From NCBI GenBank assembly GCA_020718585.1, contig DYRS01000003.1, positions 6,716 to 45,327 on the forward strand: 38,612 nucleotides of DNA. The letters are read 5' to 3'. A program made the position numbers and the translations under genes. The stretch comes from Chthoniobacter flavus (GTDB lineage: Bacteria; Verrucomicrobiota; Verrucomicrobiia; Chthoniobacterales; Terrimicrobiaceae). Numbering within the stretch: position 1 is the first letter of the stretch; each line of letters starts with the position of its first letter. A model generated the notes under the pieces. The model did no database searches. It was not told the origin of the DNA and saw nothing but the letters and a program-made list of their open reading frames with translations. Positions 1 to 7,696 of the stretch are shown here, piece after piece.

Positions 1-2101
1 AAATCGGGCTTCCGTAGTTGATGAAGCCGTCGAACTCGATCACGCGAGGAGCAAGAACGAGCTCGATGGTGTAGCCGTCCGGACCGACCGTCGGCTCGAC
101 CTCCAGAGTGATGCCGGTCGGCTTCATTTCAAAAGCCGTCGGGGTGGTGGGAGTCACAGGACTGTATTGGGAGATTCCGACGCTGGGCGCGACTTGCGGG
201 AGATCATATTCTGTCGGGTAGCGGAATTCGCGGACGATTTCGATCGTGGCGCGGAGCCCGCTTTTGGTGGTGACTTTGGGAGCGCTGACGAGGTCCACTC
301 CCTTTGACTGGTTGAGCGCGCGGAGAATGATCTGGAACTGAGGGTTGGTGAAGACGCCGGCGAGTGCCAGGACGGCGGGAGCGGTGCCAATCGGATTGCT
401 GAAGAGGAGCGCGTCCACGGCATTTGCGCTGATTGCAGTCGAGCCCGAGCGGTTGCCGGCCGTGATCGGGCCTTGAGACCCGGACGTGGCACCGGTGGGA
501 ACCCCTCCGCTTGAAAATGGGAAATTGGCGGGATTCATGCCGGTTCCCCCGGGGGTCGTTCCGCCGCCGCCGTAAACTCCGGTGCCGAACGGCAGGGCGA
601 ACTGGCCGAGGAGCCAGTCGAAGCCGAGTTCCTTGAGATTATTTTGGCTGACCTCGAGGAATTTCGCCTCGATTTCGACCTGAGTTGCGGGGGCGGTGAG
701 CGAGTTGTCAACGAGGGTATCCACCAGATCGAGGTTCGACTGGGTATTTTTGACGATCAGTCGGCTGGTCGAGGCGACGAAGTTTGCGCTGGCGCCCTCG
801 GGGAACGTGACCCCCTGGGTTTCGAGGAATTCGCGGGCACCCGAGCGGTTACCGACCACCGACTGCGAGCCGGCTGCGACACCGGGGGCGGAGGCGGTGG
901 CGGGGAGCGAGGTGATGAAGCTGGGCGGGACCTTGTATTCCTTGGTGATGAGGACATCGGTCGGCTCGGAGAGCGGGACGACGACGACCGAATACGGTTC
1001 GACCTTGAGCTTGAGGTTGGCGGCGCTGGCGACGTATCGGATCGCCTCGCGGAGCGGGATATCCGAGAGGGTGAGCGAGAGCGGGAGGGTCGAGTCCTCC
1101 TGCTCCTTAGCGAGTTTGAGAATGATATTGACGCCCTTGCGGTTGGGGTCCGACTCGTCCTTGTCGGCGGCGACGGCGAGGCGCTTGAGCTGGTTGAGCG
1201 CCTCGCGGATTGTGGCGTCGCTGAAGTTGACCGTCGGGAGGATGAGGTCGTCGAGCTTGCGGTTGATCGAGGCGGTGCCGCGCGAGTCAAGCTGCGGCTG
1301 CTCGATGATCTGCGAGCCGACCACCTCGAATTTTTTGACCGGCAGCTCCCATGCCTTGTTGATCTGGCGCATCATGTCGCCGCGCGTCTCGCTGTAGGCG
1401 ATGTCGGAGTATTTCTGGCGCGCGACATTGACCTGTTCCATCCCGCGGCGGGCGGCGATGTTGTATTTATCCACGTTGAGGACCTGCTCGTAGCGTTTGA
1501 ACGCGAGGTCGTAGCGGCCGGTGGCATAAAACCCCTGGCCCTCCTGCAGGAGCTGCTTGACCTCCTCCACGTTGGCGACAAAGGAGGGGGTCATGGTCTG
1601 GCTGAAGAACGAGGTTTTGTCCTTGAGCTCGTTGCTGAGGGCGACGGCCGGCTTGTAGGTCGGGTTGTAGCGGTCCTCCAGGACGACGGCGACGGTGGTC
1701 TTGGCGTCCTCGAAGCGGCCCTCGGAAATCCTCTGACGGGCGAGCTTGACGGCCGCAGCGCAGAACCCGTCAAGCGCGGCCTGGCGGACAGCGGCGGTGG
1801 CGTCGCCCCCGATCGGCAGCATGTCCACCGCGCTCTTGTAATACGCGAACGCGCTCTCGAAGTCTTGGGATTCGAGCGCCTTCCGGCCCTTTTCGGCGAC
1901 GGTGGTGGCATAGTCGGCGGTTTGGGACGAGCGCTGAATCTGGCCGGCGACCGTGCCCTGAACGCCCGGGTATTGGGCTGGAGCAGGGAGAAGCGAAAGG
2001 CCGATCAGGGCGGCCAGGAGCGAAAAGAGGGACGGACGCGCGGGCGGAAAGCCCATGCGACGGAAGGGCAGGGTCGGATTCATGAATGGTTCTGGCTGCA
2101 T
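1..2101 (-). CDS. Type IV pilus/type II-III secretin (PilQ/GspD-like, Amuc_1098-like) with N-terminal TPR-like region; runs off the left edge
   Basis: My reverse translation from ATG at 2101 gives MQPEPFMNPTLPFRRMGF...LLAALIGLSLLPAPAQYPGVQG... (signal peptide), TPR-like AFAYYKSAVDMLP / GQGFYATGRYDLAFKRYEQVLNVDKYNIAARRGMEQV, then secretin-type ...TQVEIEAKFLEVSQNNLKELGFDWLLG... and ...NPQFQIILRALNQSKGVDLVSAPKVTTKSG... . No stop in the window, so it is absent from the ORF track. Confidence 0.86.
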   Translation of the reverse strand, partial: MQPEPFMNPTLPFRRMGFPPARPSLFSLLAALIGLSLLPAPAQYPGVQGTVAGQIQRSSQTADYATTVAEKGRKALESQDFESAFAYYKSAVDMLPIGGDATAAVRQAALDGFCAAAVKLARQRISEGRFEDAKTTVAVVLEDRYNPTYKPAVALSNELKDKTSFFSQTMTPSFVANVEEVKQLLQEGQGFYATGRYDLAFKRYEQVLNVDKYNIAARRGMEQVNVARQKYSDIAYSETRGDMMRQINKAWELPVKKFEVVGSQIIEQPQLDSRGTASINRKLDDLILPTVNFSDATIREALNQLKRLAVAADKDESDPNRKGVNIILKLAKEQEDSTLPLSLTLSDIPLREAIRYVASAANLKLKVEPYSVVVVPLSEPTDVLITKEYKVPPSFITSLPATASAPGVAAGSQSVVGNRSGAREFLETQGVTFPEGASANFVASTSRLIVKNTQSNLDLVDTLVDNSLTAPATQVEIEAKFLEVSQNNLKELGFDWLLGQFALPFGTGVYGGGGTTPGGTGMNPANFPFSSGGVPTGATSGSQGPITAGNRSGSTAISANAVDALLFSNPIGTAPAVLALAGVFTNPQFQIILRALNQSKGVDLVSAPKVTTKSGLRATIEIVREFRYPTEYDLPQVAPSVGISQYSPVTPTTPTAFEMKPTGITLEVEPTVGPDGYTIELVLAPRVIEFDGFINYGSPI

Positions 2102-2118
2102 GGAAGGGACTCTCGCTG

Positions 2119-3054
2119 TCATTCGGGCTTGGTAATCCGAATTTTTTGTCCTGTGACAAGATCCTGTATCTGGGCTTCTTCTGCAGAAATGTCAATAAGT
2201 TTGTATTTATGATCCTTCTGCGGCGGGAGAGAAAATTCGTCATCTTTTTTCACGCGGAGCTTCGAGTTATCGTAGAGGTAGAGGAATTCGCCGAACGACG
2301 TCGGGTCGTTGGCCTCGCGGTTATAGACGAGGGGGATTTTATGCCCGGACTCGATATTTTCGATGGTAAGGACCGATGCGTCGGTTTCCATTTCGTTGAC
2401 GACGGCGGTCTTTTTCTCGTAGCCGACGACCTTGTAGGGGGTGCCGACGATCATCTCGCCGATCTTGAGAAACTGGGTCGGTGACTTTTTGTTTTTGGCA
2501 TTGACGCTGAACGTCTCACCGTCGCCGGAGTCGCCGCTGAACTTGAGGTAGAACGCGACCGGGTCGAATTTTGTGAGGCGGAGTTTCGTGTGGAAGGCGG
2601 GGGTCGCCTCATCGTTTGTCGGATCGGTGCCGGCAAGAAACTCGTCGAGGTTTGTGAACCCGTCGCTATCGGGATCCTGGTCCTTGATGTCGGGAGCTGC
2701 GTAGTCGAGGTTATACTTGATGAGCCAGGCATTTTTGATCGGCGGGTGGAGATCCTCGCCGCCCTCGAGCGGATCAAAAATCCTGCCGTCCTTGAGCACA
2801 TAAGGGCGGGAGACGAAGAGCGAGCCCTCGCTCGGCGACCATGCGCCCGGGGCTGCCGCGCGCTCGGCTGCGACACCGACGGATTTGATGTCGGCGACGG
2901 GCACCGTGTTATCCGGCTTTTTCGAGCTGTTGCGGTCGGAAAACTTTTTCGAAAACGAATCCGCTTGAAGCGAGAGCCATGCGGCGGAGGCGATCAGCAC
3001 GACCGCCGCGATGCCGAGGAGGATGCGTTCGTAGTTTTTCGTGATCCAGTCCAT
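2119..3054 (-). CDS. Membrane-anchored pilus-operon protein, Amuc_1099-like, with a DxDxDG calcium-loop motif
   Basis: N-terminal TM (MDWITKNYERILLGIAAVVLIASAAWLSLQ), position between the Amuc_1100-like gene and the secretin, internal DQDPDSDGFTNLDEFLAGTDPTND. Confidence 0.7.
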   Translation of the reverse strand: MDWITKNYERILLGIAAVVLIASAAWLSLQADSFSKKFSDRNSSKKPDNTVPVADIKSVGVAAERAAAPGAWSPSEGSLFVSRPYVLKDGRIFDPLEGGEDLHPPIKNAWLIKYNLDYAAPDIKDQDPDSDGFTNLDEFLAGTDPTNDEATPAFHTKLRLTKFDPVAFYLKFSGDSGDGETFSVNAKNKKSPTQFLKIGEMIVGTPYKVVGYEKKTAVVNEMETDASVLTIENIESGHKIPLVYNREANDPTSFGEFLYLYDNSKLRVKKDDEFSLPPQKDHKYKLIDISAEEAQIQDLVTGQKIRITKPE

Positions 3055-3060
3055 GTCGCT

Positions 3061-3954
3061 TTACTTTTTGGGGGCTGCGGGTTCGGTGAAGTCGAACATT
3101 TCGAGCCGCAGAGTAACCTTGAGGAGTTCGCGTCCGAGGATGACTTGGAGAGATTTTTTGTCGATTCCTGCGGCGGCGAAGGGGTTCGCCGGCTGTGCTG
3201 CGGATTCTGCGGGTGCCTTGGCGGGAGCCGTCGGGCTGGTATTTTGGAGGGAGACCGATCGGATGATGAGGAATTGGGCCGGGGCGAGGATCGTATTGAC
3301 GACGGCGCGGACTTTCCCCTGCTCGGCGGTGAACGTGATATCGAATTTGAACCGCCGGAAAACCGCCTCGGGCGCGTCGTCCTTTTGGCGGCCGGTCGGC
3401 TGGGGCGCGGCGGACTCCTCGGGCAGCGGGTCGCGGGCGATCGAATCTACCGAGTTGACTTTGAAGTCAACAAGCCGGGTGACGAGCGACTGGATGACCC
3501 GGAACTGCCTGAAAAGTGCGGGTGCCGCGAGATCGGTCGGGACCTGGGTCTGGTATTGGTCGAACCCGAAATAGAATTTTTCCGGCAGCTTGACCCCTTT
3601 TTCTTCGGAGAGCTTGCGGATGTCGTTCACGGCGACCCGGAGGTCGTCCATAAATTTCTGCGGAGTGATCGACGGGTCGAGCGGGACCTCCATTTTTGCG
3701 AGTTGTGACTGGAGCTGGAGGATGCGGGCGGCGTAGTCGTCGCGGCCGAGCTGGAGAGCCTTGAGGTTTTCGGTGCTCGGAAACGGAACCTTCGCTTGAA
3801 GTTTGTGGAGTTTGCCCACCGCCGTCGAGTAGGTGTCGGCCGACTGCGAGTAGGCCATGGAGGCATCCGAAATGAGATAACCGAGCACGCCGACGGCGGC
3901 GAGCGTGAATACCGCGAGCCCGGCGAGAAACGGGTTTTCCTTGAGCCAGTTCAT
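3061..3954 (-). CDS. Amuc_1100-like pilus-associated membrane protein (PilO-like)
   Basis: 297 aa, N-terminal TM. FYFGFDQYQTQVPTDLAAPALFRQFRVIQSLVTRLVDFKVNSVDSIARDPLP resembles the recalled Amuc_1100 segment WLGFQVYSTQAPSVQAASTLGFELKAINSLVNKLAECGLSKFIKVYRPQLP. Operon context matches. Confidence 0.75.
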   Translation of the reverse strand: MNWLKENPFLAGLAVFTLAAVGVLGYLISDASMAYSQSADTYSTAVGKLHKLQAKVPFPSTENLKALQLGRDDYAARILQLQSQLAKMEVPLDPSITPQKFMDDLRVAVNDIRKLSEEKGVKLPEKFYFGFDQYQTQVPTDLAAPALFRQFRVIQSLVTRLVDFKVNSVDSIARDPLPEESAAPQPTGRQKDDAPEAVFRRFKFDITFTAEQGKVRAVVNTILAPAQFLIIRSVSLQNTSPTAPAKAPAESAAQPANPFAAAGIDKKSLQVILGRELLKVTLRLEMFDFTEPAAPKK

Positions 3955-5705
3955 GGGAGGGGGATCGGTGTGCGGAGCGGGAGGACAAGCGTGTAGCCAT
4001 ACGCCCAGCTTTCTCCGGTGCGGGTTGTCCGCTGCGTGATGATTTTCGCCTTGTCGTCGGGGAGGTTGAAAACCGGCGACGCCTTCAAGTTCTCGACAAA
4101 TTCGTCAATGATCCGGGCCTCCTTTTCATTTGGCGGGTTGTCGAGGTAGAGGCCCTTGATTTCGAGCGCGATGATCGCCGACGGCCCGGAAGCAGCAGGG
4201 GCGGCGGCGGTAGGCTGGCCGGGCCGGGCCGGGCCAGCGGCGGTCTTGTCACCGGCGACCGACTTGCCACCGGACGTGATCGGCGTGAGTTCGGTGATCC
4301 AGATGTAGCGCTCGGGGAGCCTGGCACCGAGATCGTCAAGGATTCCGACCCACGCAGTGCGCTCGGAGGCGGCGAGCAGGAGCGGGGCGACGGTGGATTC
4401 GAGCTTCTTTTGTTCCGCGGCAATTTTATCCATCTCTCCGGCCAGCTTCTCCAACTTCGAGACATCGGCATTCACCCCCTCGCCCACCTCGTCGGTAATC
4501 GTCCTCATCCGGTCGAAATACAGCCACCATGCGCCGAGCGCGAGCAGCAGGCAGAGGGATGCGACAAGCAGAAACGGCTTTCGGCGCGAGAGATCCTGCT
4601 CGCGGATGATCGAATCCGGCCGGAGGTTGATCTCGATCGGACAATTATCGAGCGCGCGGACCGCGACGCCGACGAGTTCTCCGACCGTCTGGGCCTTGGC
4701 GGCGAGGCTGTCGGCGACGTCGGAGTTTGTGACGGTCACGTTCTTGAGGGGATTGAAGAACTCGATTGGCACCTGAAGTTTTTCGCTGAAAAACTCGACC
4801 GTATAAGGGAGGGCGACAGTGCCGCCGCAGAGGAATGCACGGACCGGCTGGCTCCCGCCCTGACTCGTCCGGTAGAAGCTGATCGAGCGCGCGATCTCGG
4901 CGTGGAGCCGGGTCATCGTATTGCGGACGACTTTTGCGATCCGCGCCTCTGTCGGGTCGCTCGGCTCAGCGTAGGCACCTCCGAGGCTCACGCTGCCCTT
5001 CTCAATTTTTAGGCGTTCGGCGACCGTGATGTCCTGCTTGAACTCCTTTGCGACGGCCGCGCTGATCGTGCTTCCGCCCACGGGGATGCTGCGGCTGAAA
5101 ACCCGTGCGTCCTCGACGAAAACAAGGTTTGTCGTCCGGGCGCCGAGATCAATGAGCAGCGAGCATCCGGACGCCTCCGGGTAGCTGTAGCGGAACGCGT
5201 TGAAGAGTGCCATCGGTGCCACGTCAATGACATTCGGATTGAGCCCGCCCGCGGCCACGGACTCCGAGACCTCGACGAGCTGGTCGGATTTGATCGCGAC
5301 GAGCGCGACGTCCCAGTTGCCGTCCCGCTGGGCGCCCATGATCTGGTAGTCCCATGTCACCTCGTCAATCGGGAACGGGACGTTCTGCTGGGCCTCAAAC
5401 GCGATGATCGCGCTGACATCGTCCGCTTCGGTGCCGGGGAGTTTGACAAAACGGGAAAAAACCGACTGGGCGGGGAGCGAGAGGTTGACCGGGGATTTGG
5501 CCGGGACGTGAAGCTCGCGCCGGAGCTGCTCGACCGCCTCCTTGATCTGGGCCGACCGGGTGGCGTCGGCCGACGGGTCGGCGATCAGCCCGCTTTCGCC
5601 GAACGCATGGAGGCTGAGCCCGCCGTCGGGCAGCCTGTGAAACTCGGCCAGACTCACGGTCTGCATCCCGAGGTCGAGCGAAAATATACGTGCGGGCTTG
5701 GCCAT
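3951..5705 (-). CDS. pilM: PilM (FtsA/actin-like ATPase fold) with C-terminal TM and PilN-like region
   Basis: 584 aa; IFSLDLGMQTVSLAEF, FVKLPGTEADDVSAIIAFEAQQNVPFPIDEVTWDYQI, LLIDLGARTTNLVFVEDARVFSRSIPVGG, then TM KPFLLVASLCLLLALGAWWLYF followed by coiled-coil and PilN-like WVGILDDLGARLPERYIWITELTPI. Confidence 0.86.
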   Translation of the reverse strand: MAKPARIFSLDLGMQTVSLAEFHRLPDGGLSLHAFGESGLIADPSADATRSAQIKEAVEQLRRELHVPAKSPVNLSLPAQSVFSRFVKLPGTEADDVSAIIAFEAQQNVPFPIDEVTWDYQIMGAQRDGNWDVALVAIKSDQLVEVSESVAAGGLNPNVIDVAPMALFNAFRYSYPEASGCSLLIDLGARTTNLVFVEDARVFSRSIPVGGSTISAAVAKEFKQDITVAERLKIEKGSVSLGGAYAEPSDPTEARIAKVVRNTMTRLHAEIARSISFYRTSQGGSQPVRAFLCGGTVALPYTVEFFSEKLQVPIEFFNPLKNVTVTNSDVADSLAAKAQTVGELVGVAVRALDNCPIEINLRPDSIIREQDLSRRKPFLLVASLCLLLALGAWWLYFDRMRTITDEVGEGVNADVSKLEKLAGEMDKIAAEQKKLESTVAPLLLAASERTAWVGILDDLGARLPERYIWITELTPITSGGKSVAGDKTAAGPARPGQPTAAAPAASGPSAIIALEIKGLYLDNPPNEKEARIIDEFVENLKASPVFNLPDDKAKIITQRTTRTGESWAYGYTLVLPLRTPIPLP

Positions 5706-5718
5706 CGAAATTTGCCCG

Positions 5719-6372
5719 TCAGTTTTGGGATTTGATTTTTACCGGCTCAAAGTAATCCCACTCGAGCGATGCAAATGGCGTCTGGTCCTTGTTGCGGATG
5801 AGACCGGGCAGGGCCGTCCAATTCGGCGTGCCATCCCACCAGCCCTTCTCGCCTTTGATTCCCTGAGGTTTTGCCGAGAGGAGCGCAAGCAGGCCGTTCT
5901 TCCCGGTGACGGTGACGCCGACATCAAAGACCGCCTGCTGGGCGTTGACAGGCGGCTTGTCGTTGAACAATTTGGCGAGCGTGCGCGGGCTCACGAAGGC
6001 GACCGAGTGGAGGCCTTTCTCCGGCGGGGTGAGCTCGTGGGTGACCGAGCCGGTGAGGAGCGTGTTTTTCCGGTCTTCGGTGACCGAGGCGTTATTGAGA
6101 AGGATGTAGTAGTTGAACGTGAGCTCCTCGCCGACCTTCGAGCCCTTGGCGGCTTTGTCGTGATCGAATGCTACCTCGATCTCAAGCCATTTCCCCGGCC
6201 GCGGCTGGCCTTTTTTCGTGTAACCCCCGCCGCCAATCTTCGGCGTGTCAACCAGCGAGGTCTCGATTTTTTGAATCTGAATCTCCGAGTTGATCGGAGA
6301 GGTCTGGGCACGGGCCGGAGAAAAAAACACAAGGCCAGCGAAGAGGGATATTGCAATCGGTAAAGCGCGCAT
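5719..6372 (-). CDS. Secreted pilus-operon protein, Amuc_1102-like
   Basis: Signal peptide MRALPIAISLFAGLVFFSPARAQ; first gene of the five-gene operon. ORF-track start at 6642 is an upstream extension; ATG at 6372 is preferred. Confidence 0.68.
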   Translation of the reverse strand: MRALPIAISLFAGLVFFSPARAQTSPINSEIQIQKIETSLVDTPKIGGGGYTKKGQPRPGKWLEIEVAFDHDKAAKGSKVGEELTFNYYILLNNASVTEDRKNTLLTGSVTHELTPPEKGLHSVAFVSPRTLAKLFNDKPPVNAQQAVFDVGVTVTGKNGLLALLSAKPQGIKGEKGWWDGTPNWTALPGLIRNKDQTPFASLEWDYFEPVKIKSQN

Positions 6373-6583
6373 AGCAGACGCGTTGCCTAGATGATTTGTA
6401 TCGCAAAGTAAATAAAGAAAAACGCATCCTACGTTGGATCTGGGAAAATTGCGACTTCCCGGAAATCCCATCGGCCGAACGGAACTCGTCGCACGATCGG
6501 GCCTCGGCACCCCGGGCGACGGAGAGGAACGCATGGGCAAGCTGGCTGCCCGGGCCCGAACATATGACGGCCAACCCCTATGA

Positions 6584-7270
6584 TCAGGCTGTGGGCAGGT
6601 CGCGCGGCGGACGCGGGTTTGCTTTTCGGAACCAGTTTGCAAGATGCTTTTTCATCCCCTCGCGAAACGTCAGGTAGTGGCCGCACGGCTCCCCGCCCCG
6701 GCGGATCGCGGCCAGGAGCGCGGGGAGCGTGATATCGTCCATCTCAAAGGCGGTGGAGCTGATTCCGACGGCCGACCCGTGGTGGGCGTCGCTGCCGGCG
6801 AGCATCGAAAGCCCGCGCCCGCGAGCATAGGCGAGCGCCCGGTCGTTGTAGCTACGCGATGTCACCGCAGCGTTGAAAATTTCGAGTGCCTCCAGCTCGA
6901 GCGTGTCGAGAACTGCTGGGCGGATCCCCGCGCGCCAGCGGTCGAACGGATGGGCGGGAACGGCAATGCCGCCGCCGGCTTTTATTATTTCCAGAACCTC
7001 TCCGGCGGGCGCGCCCTTGAGCCGCGGAAGCGTGATCCCGAGGCAGAGCAGGTGGCCCGATGCCGTGCTCACCTCGACCCCCGGCACCACGAGAAACCCG
7101 TCGGGAACCGGCCTCCCCTTGAGATATTCATGGGCGTCGCATGTGTCGTGGTCGGTGATCGCGATCCCGCTCAACCCCCGCGCCCGGGCAGCCGCAATAA
7201 GGGTTTCCGGCGAACCGGCGGCGTCCTTCGAAAAGAACGAATGCACATGGAGATCGAAGCGATGGAGCAT
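6584..7270 (-). CDS. PHP-domain metal-dependent phosphoesterase
   Basis: MLHRFDLHVHSFFSKDA, GIAITDHDT, VPGVEVS, VPAHPF, GSDAHH: the PHP metal-ligand motifs. Confidence 0.88.
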   Translation of the reverse strand: MLHRFDLHVHSFFSKDAAGSPETLIAAARARGLSGIAITDHDTCDAHEYLKGRPVPDGFLVVPGVEVSTASGHLLCLGITLPRLKGAPAGEVLEIIKAGGGIAVPAHPFDRWRAGIRPAVLDTLELEALEIFNAAVTSRSYNDRALAYARGRGLSMLAGSDAHHGSAVGISSTAFEMDDITLPALLAAIRRGGEPCGHYLTFREGMKKHLANWFRKANPRPPRDLPTA

Positions 7271-7324
7271 GACGGACGATATTTCCCTTTGACGGATGCC
7301 CGCTGGCAAGCCTCAATTGCGGGC

Positions 7325-7696
7325 ATGAGTGCGGCATTCAAGGAATGGGCGGTCGTTTGCGAGGCGCTCGGCGACGGATGTCAGTGCGTCATCCTGCGCA
7401 AGGGCGGGATCAGCGAGGGCCGGGCCGGGTTCGCATTCGAGCACGGAGAGTTCTTTCTTTTCCCGACATGGTTCCATGAGCAGATCGCGAAGACCACCGT
7501 CCCCGAGGGGACGCTTCCACCCGAGGAACTCGCCGGGGAAATTGAAATCCGCTTCGCGGCCGCCCTCGAGTGGACGAAGCTCGTCACCGACGCCGCCCGG
7601 CTCGACTCGCTGCGCGAATTCCACATTCTCGACGAATCGGTCGTCGGCGAGCGCTTCCACTATTTCCAACAAACCACCACCAGACAAATCCCATGA
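7325..7696 (+). CDS. DUF1802 family protein, apparently C-terminally short
   Basis: MSAAFKEWAVVCEALGDGCQCVILRKGGISEGRAGFAFEHGEFFLFPTWFHEQ is DUF1802-like; the ORF ends ...VGERFHYFQQTTTRQIP*. Start inferred at 7325. Confidence 0.7.
   Translation: MSAAFKEWAVVCEALGDGCQCVILRKGGISEGRAGFAFEHGEFFLFPTWFHEQIAKTTVPEGTLPPEELAGEIEIRFAAALEWTKLVTDAARLDSLREFHILDESVVGERFHYFQQTTTRQIP

Noticed and set aside
644-2212. 522-aa plus-strand ORF
   Set aside because: Antisense to the secretin, which has signal peptide, TPR-like and secretin motifs; the plus translation is Arg/Glu/Gly-rich without recognisable domains.
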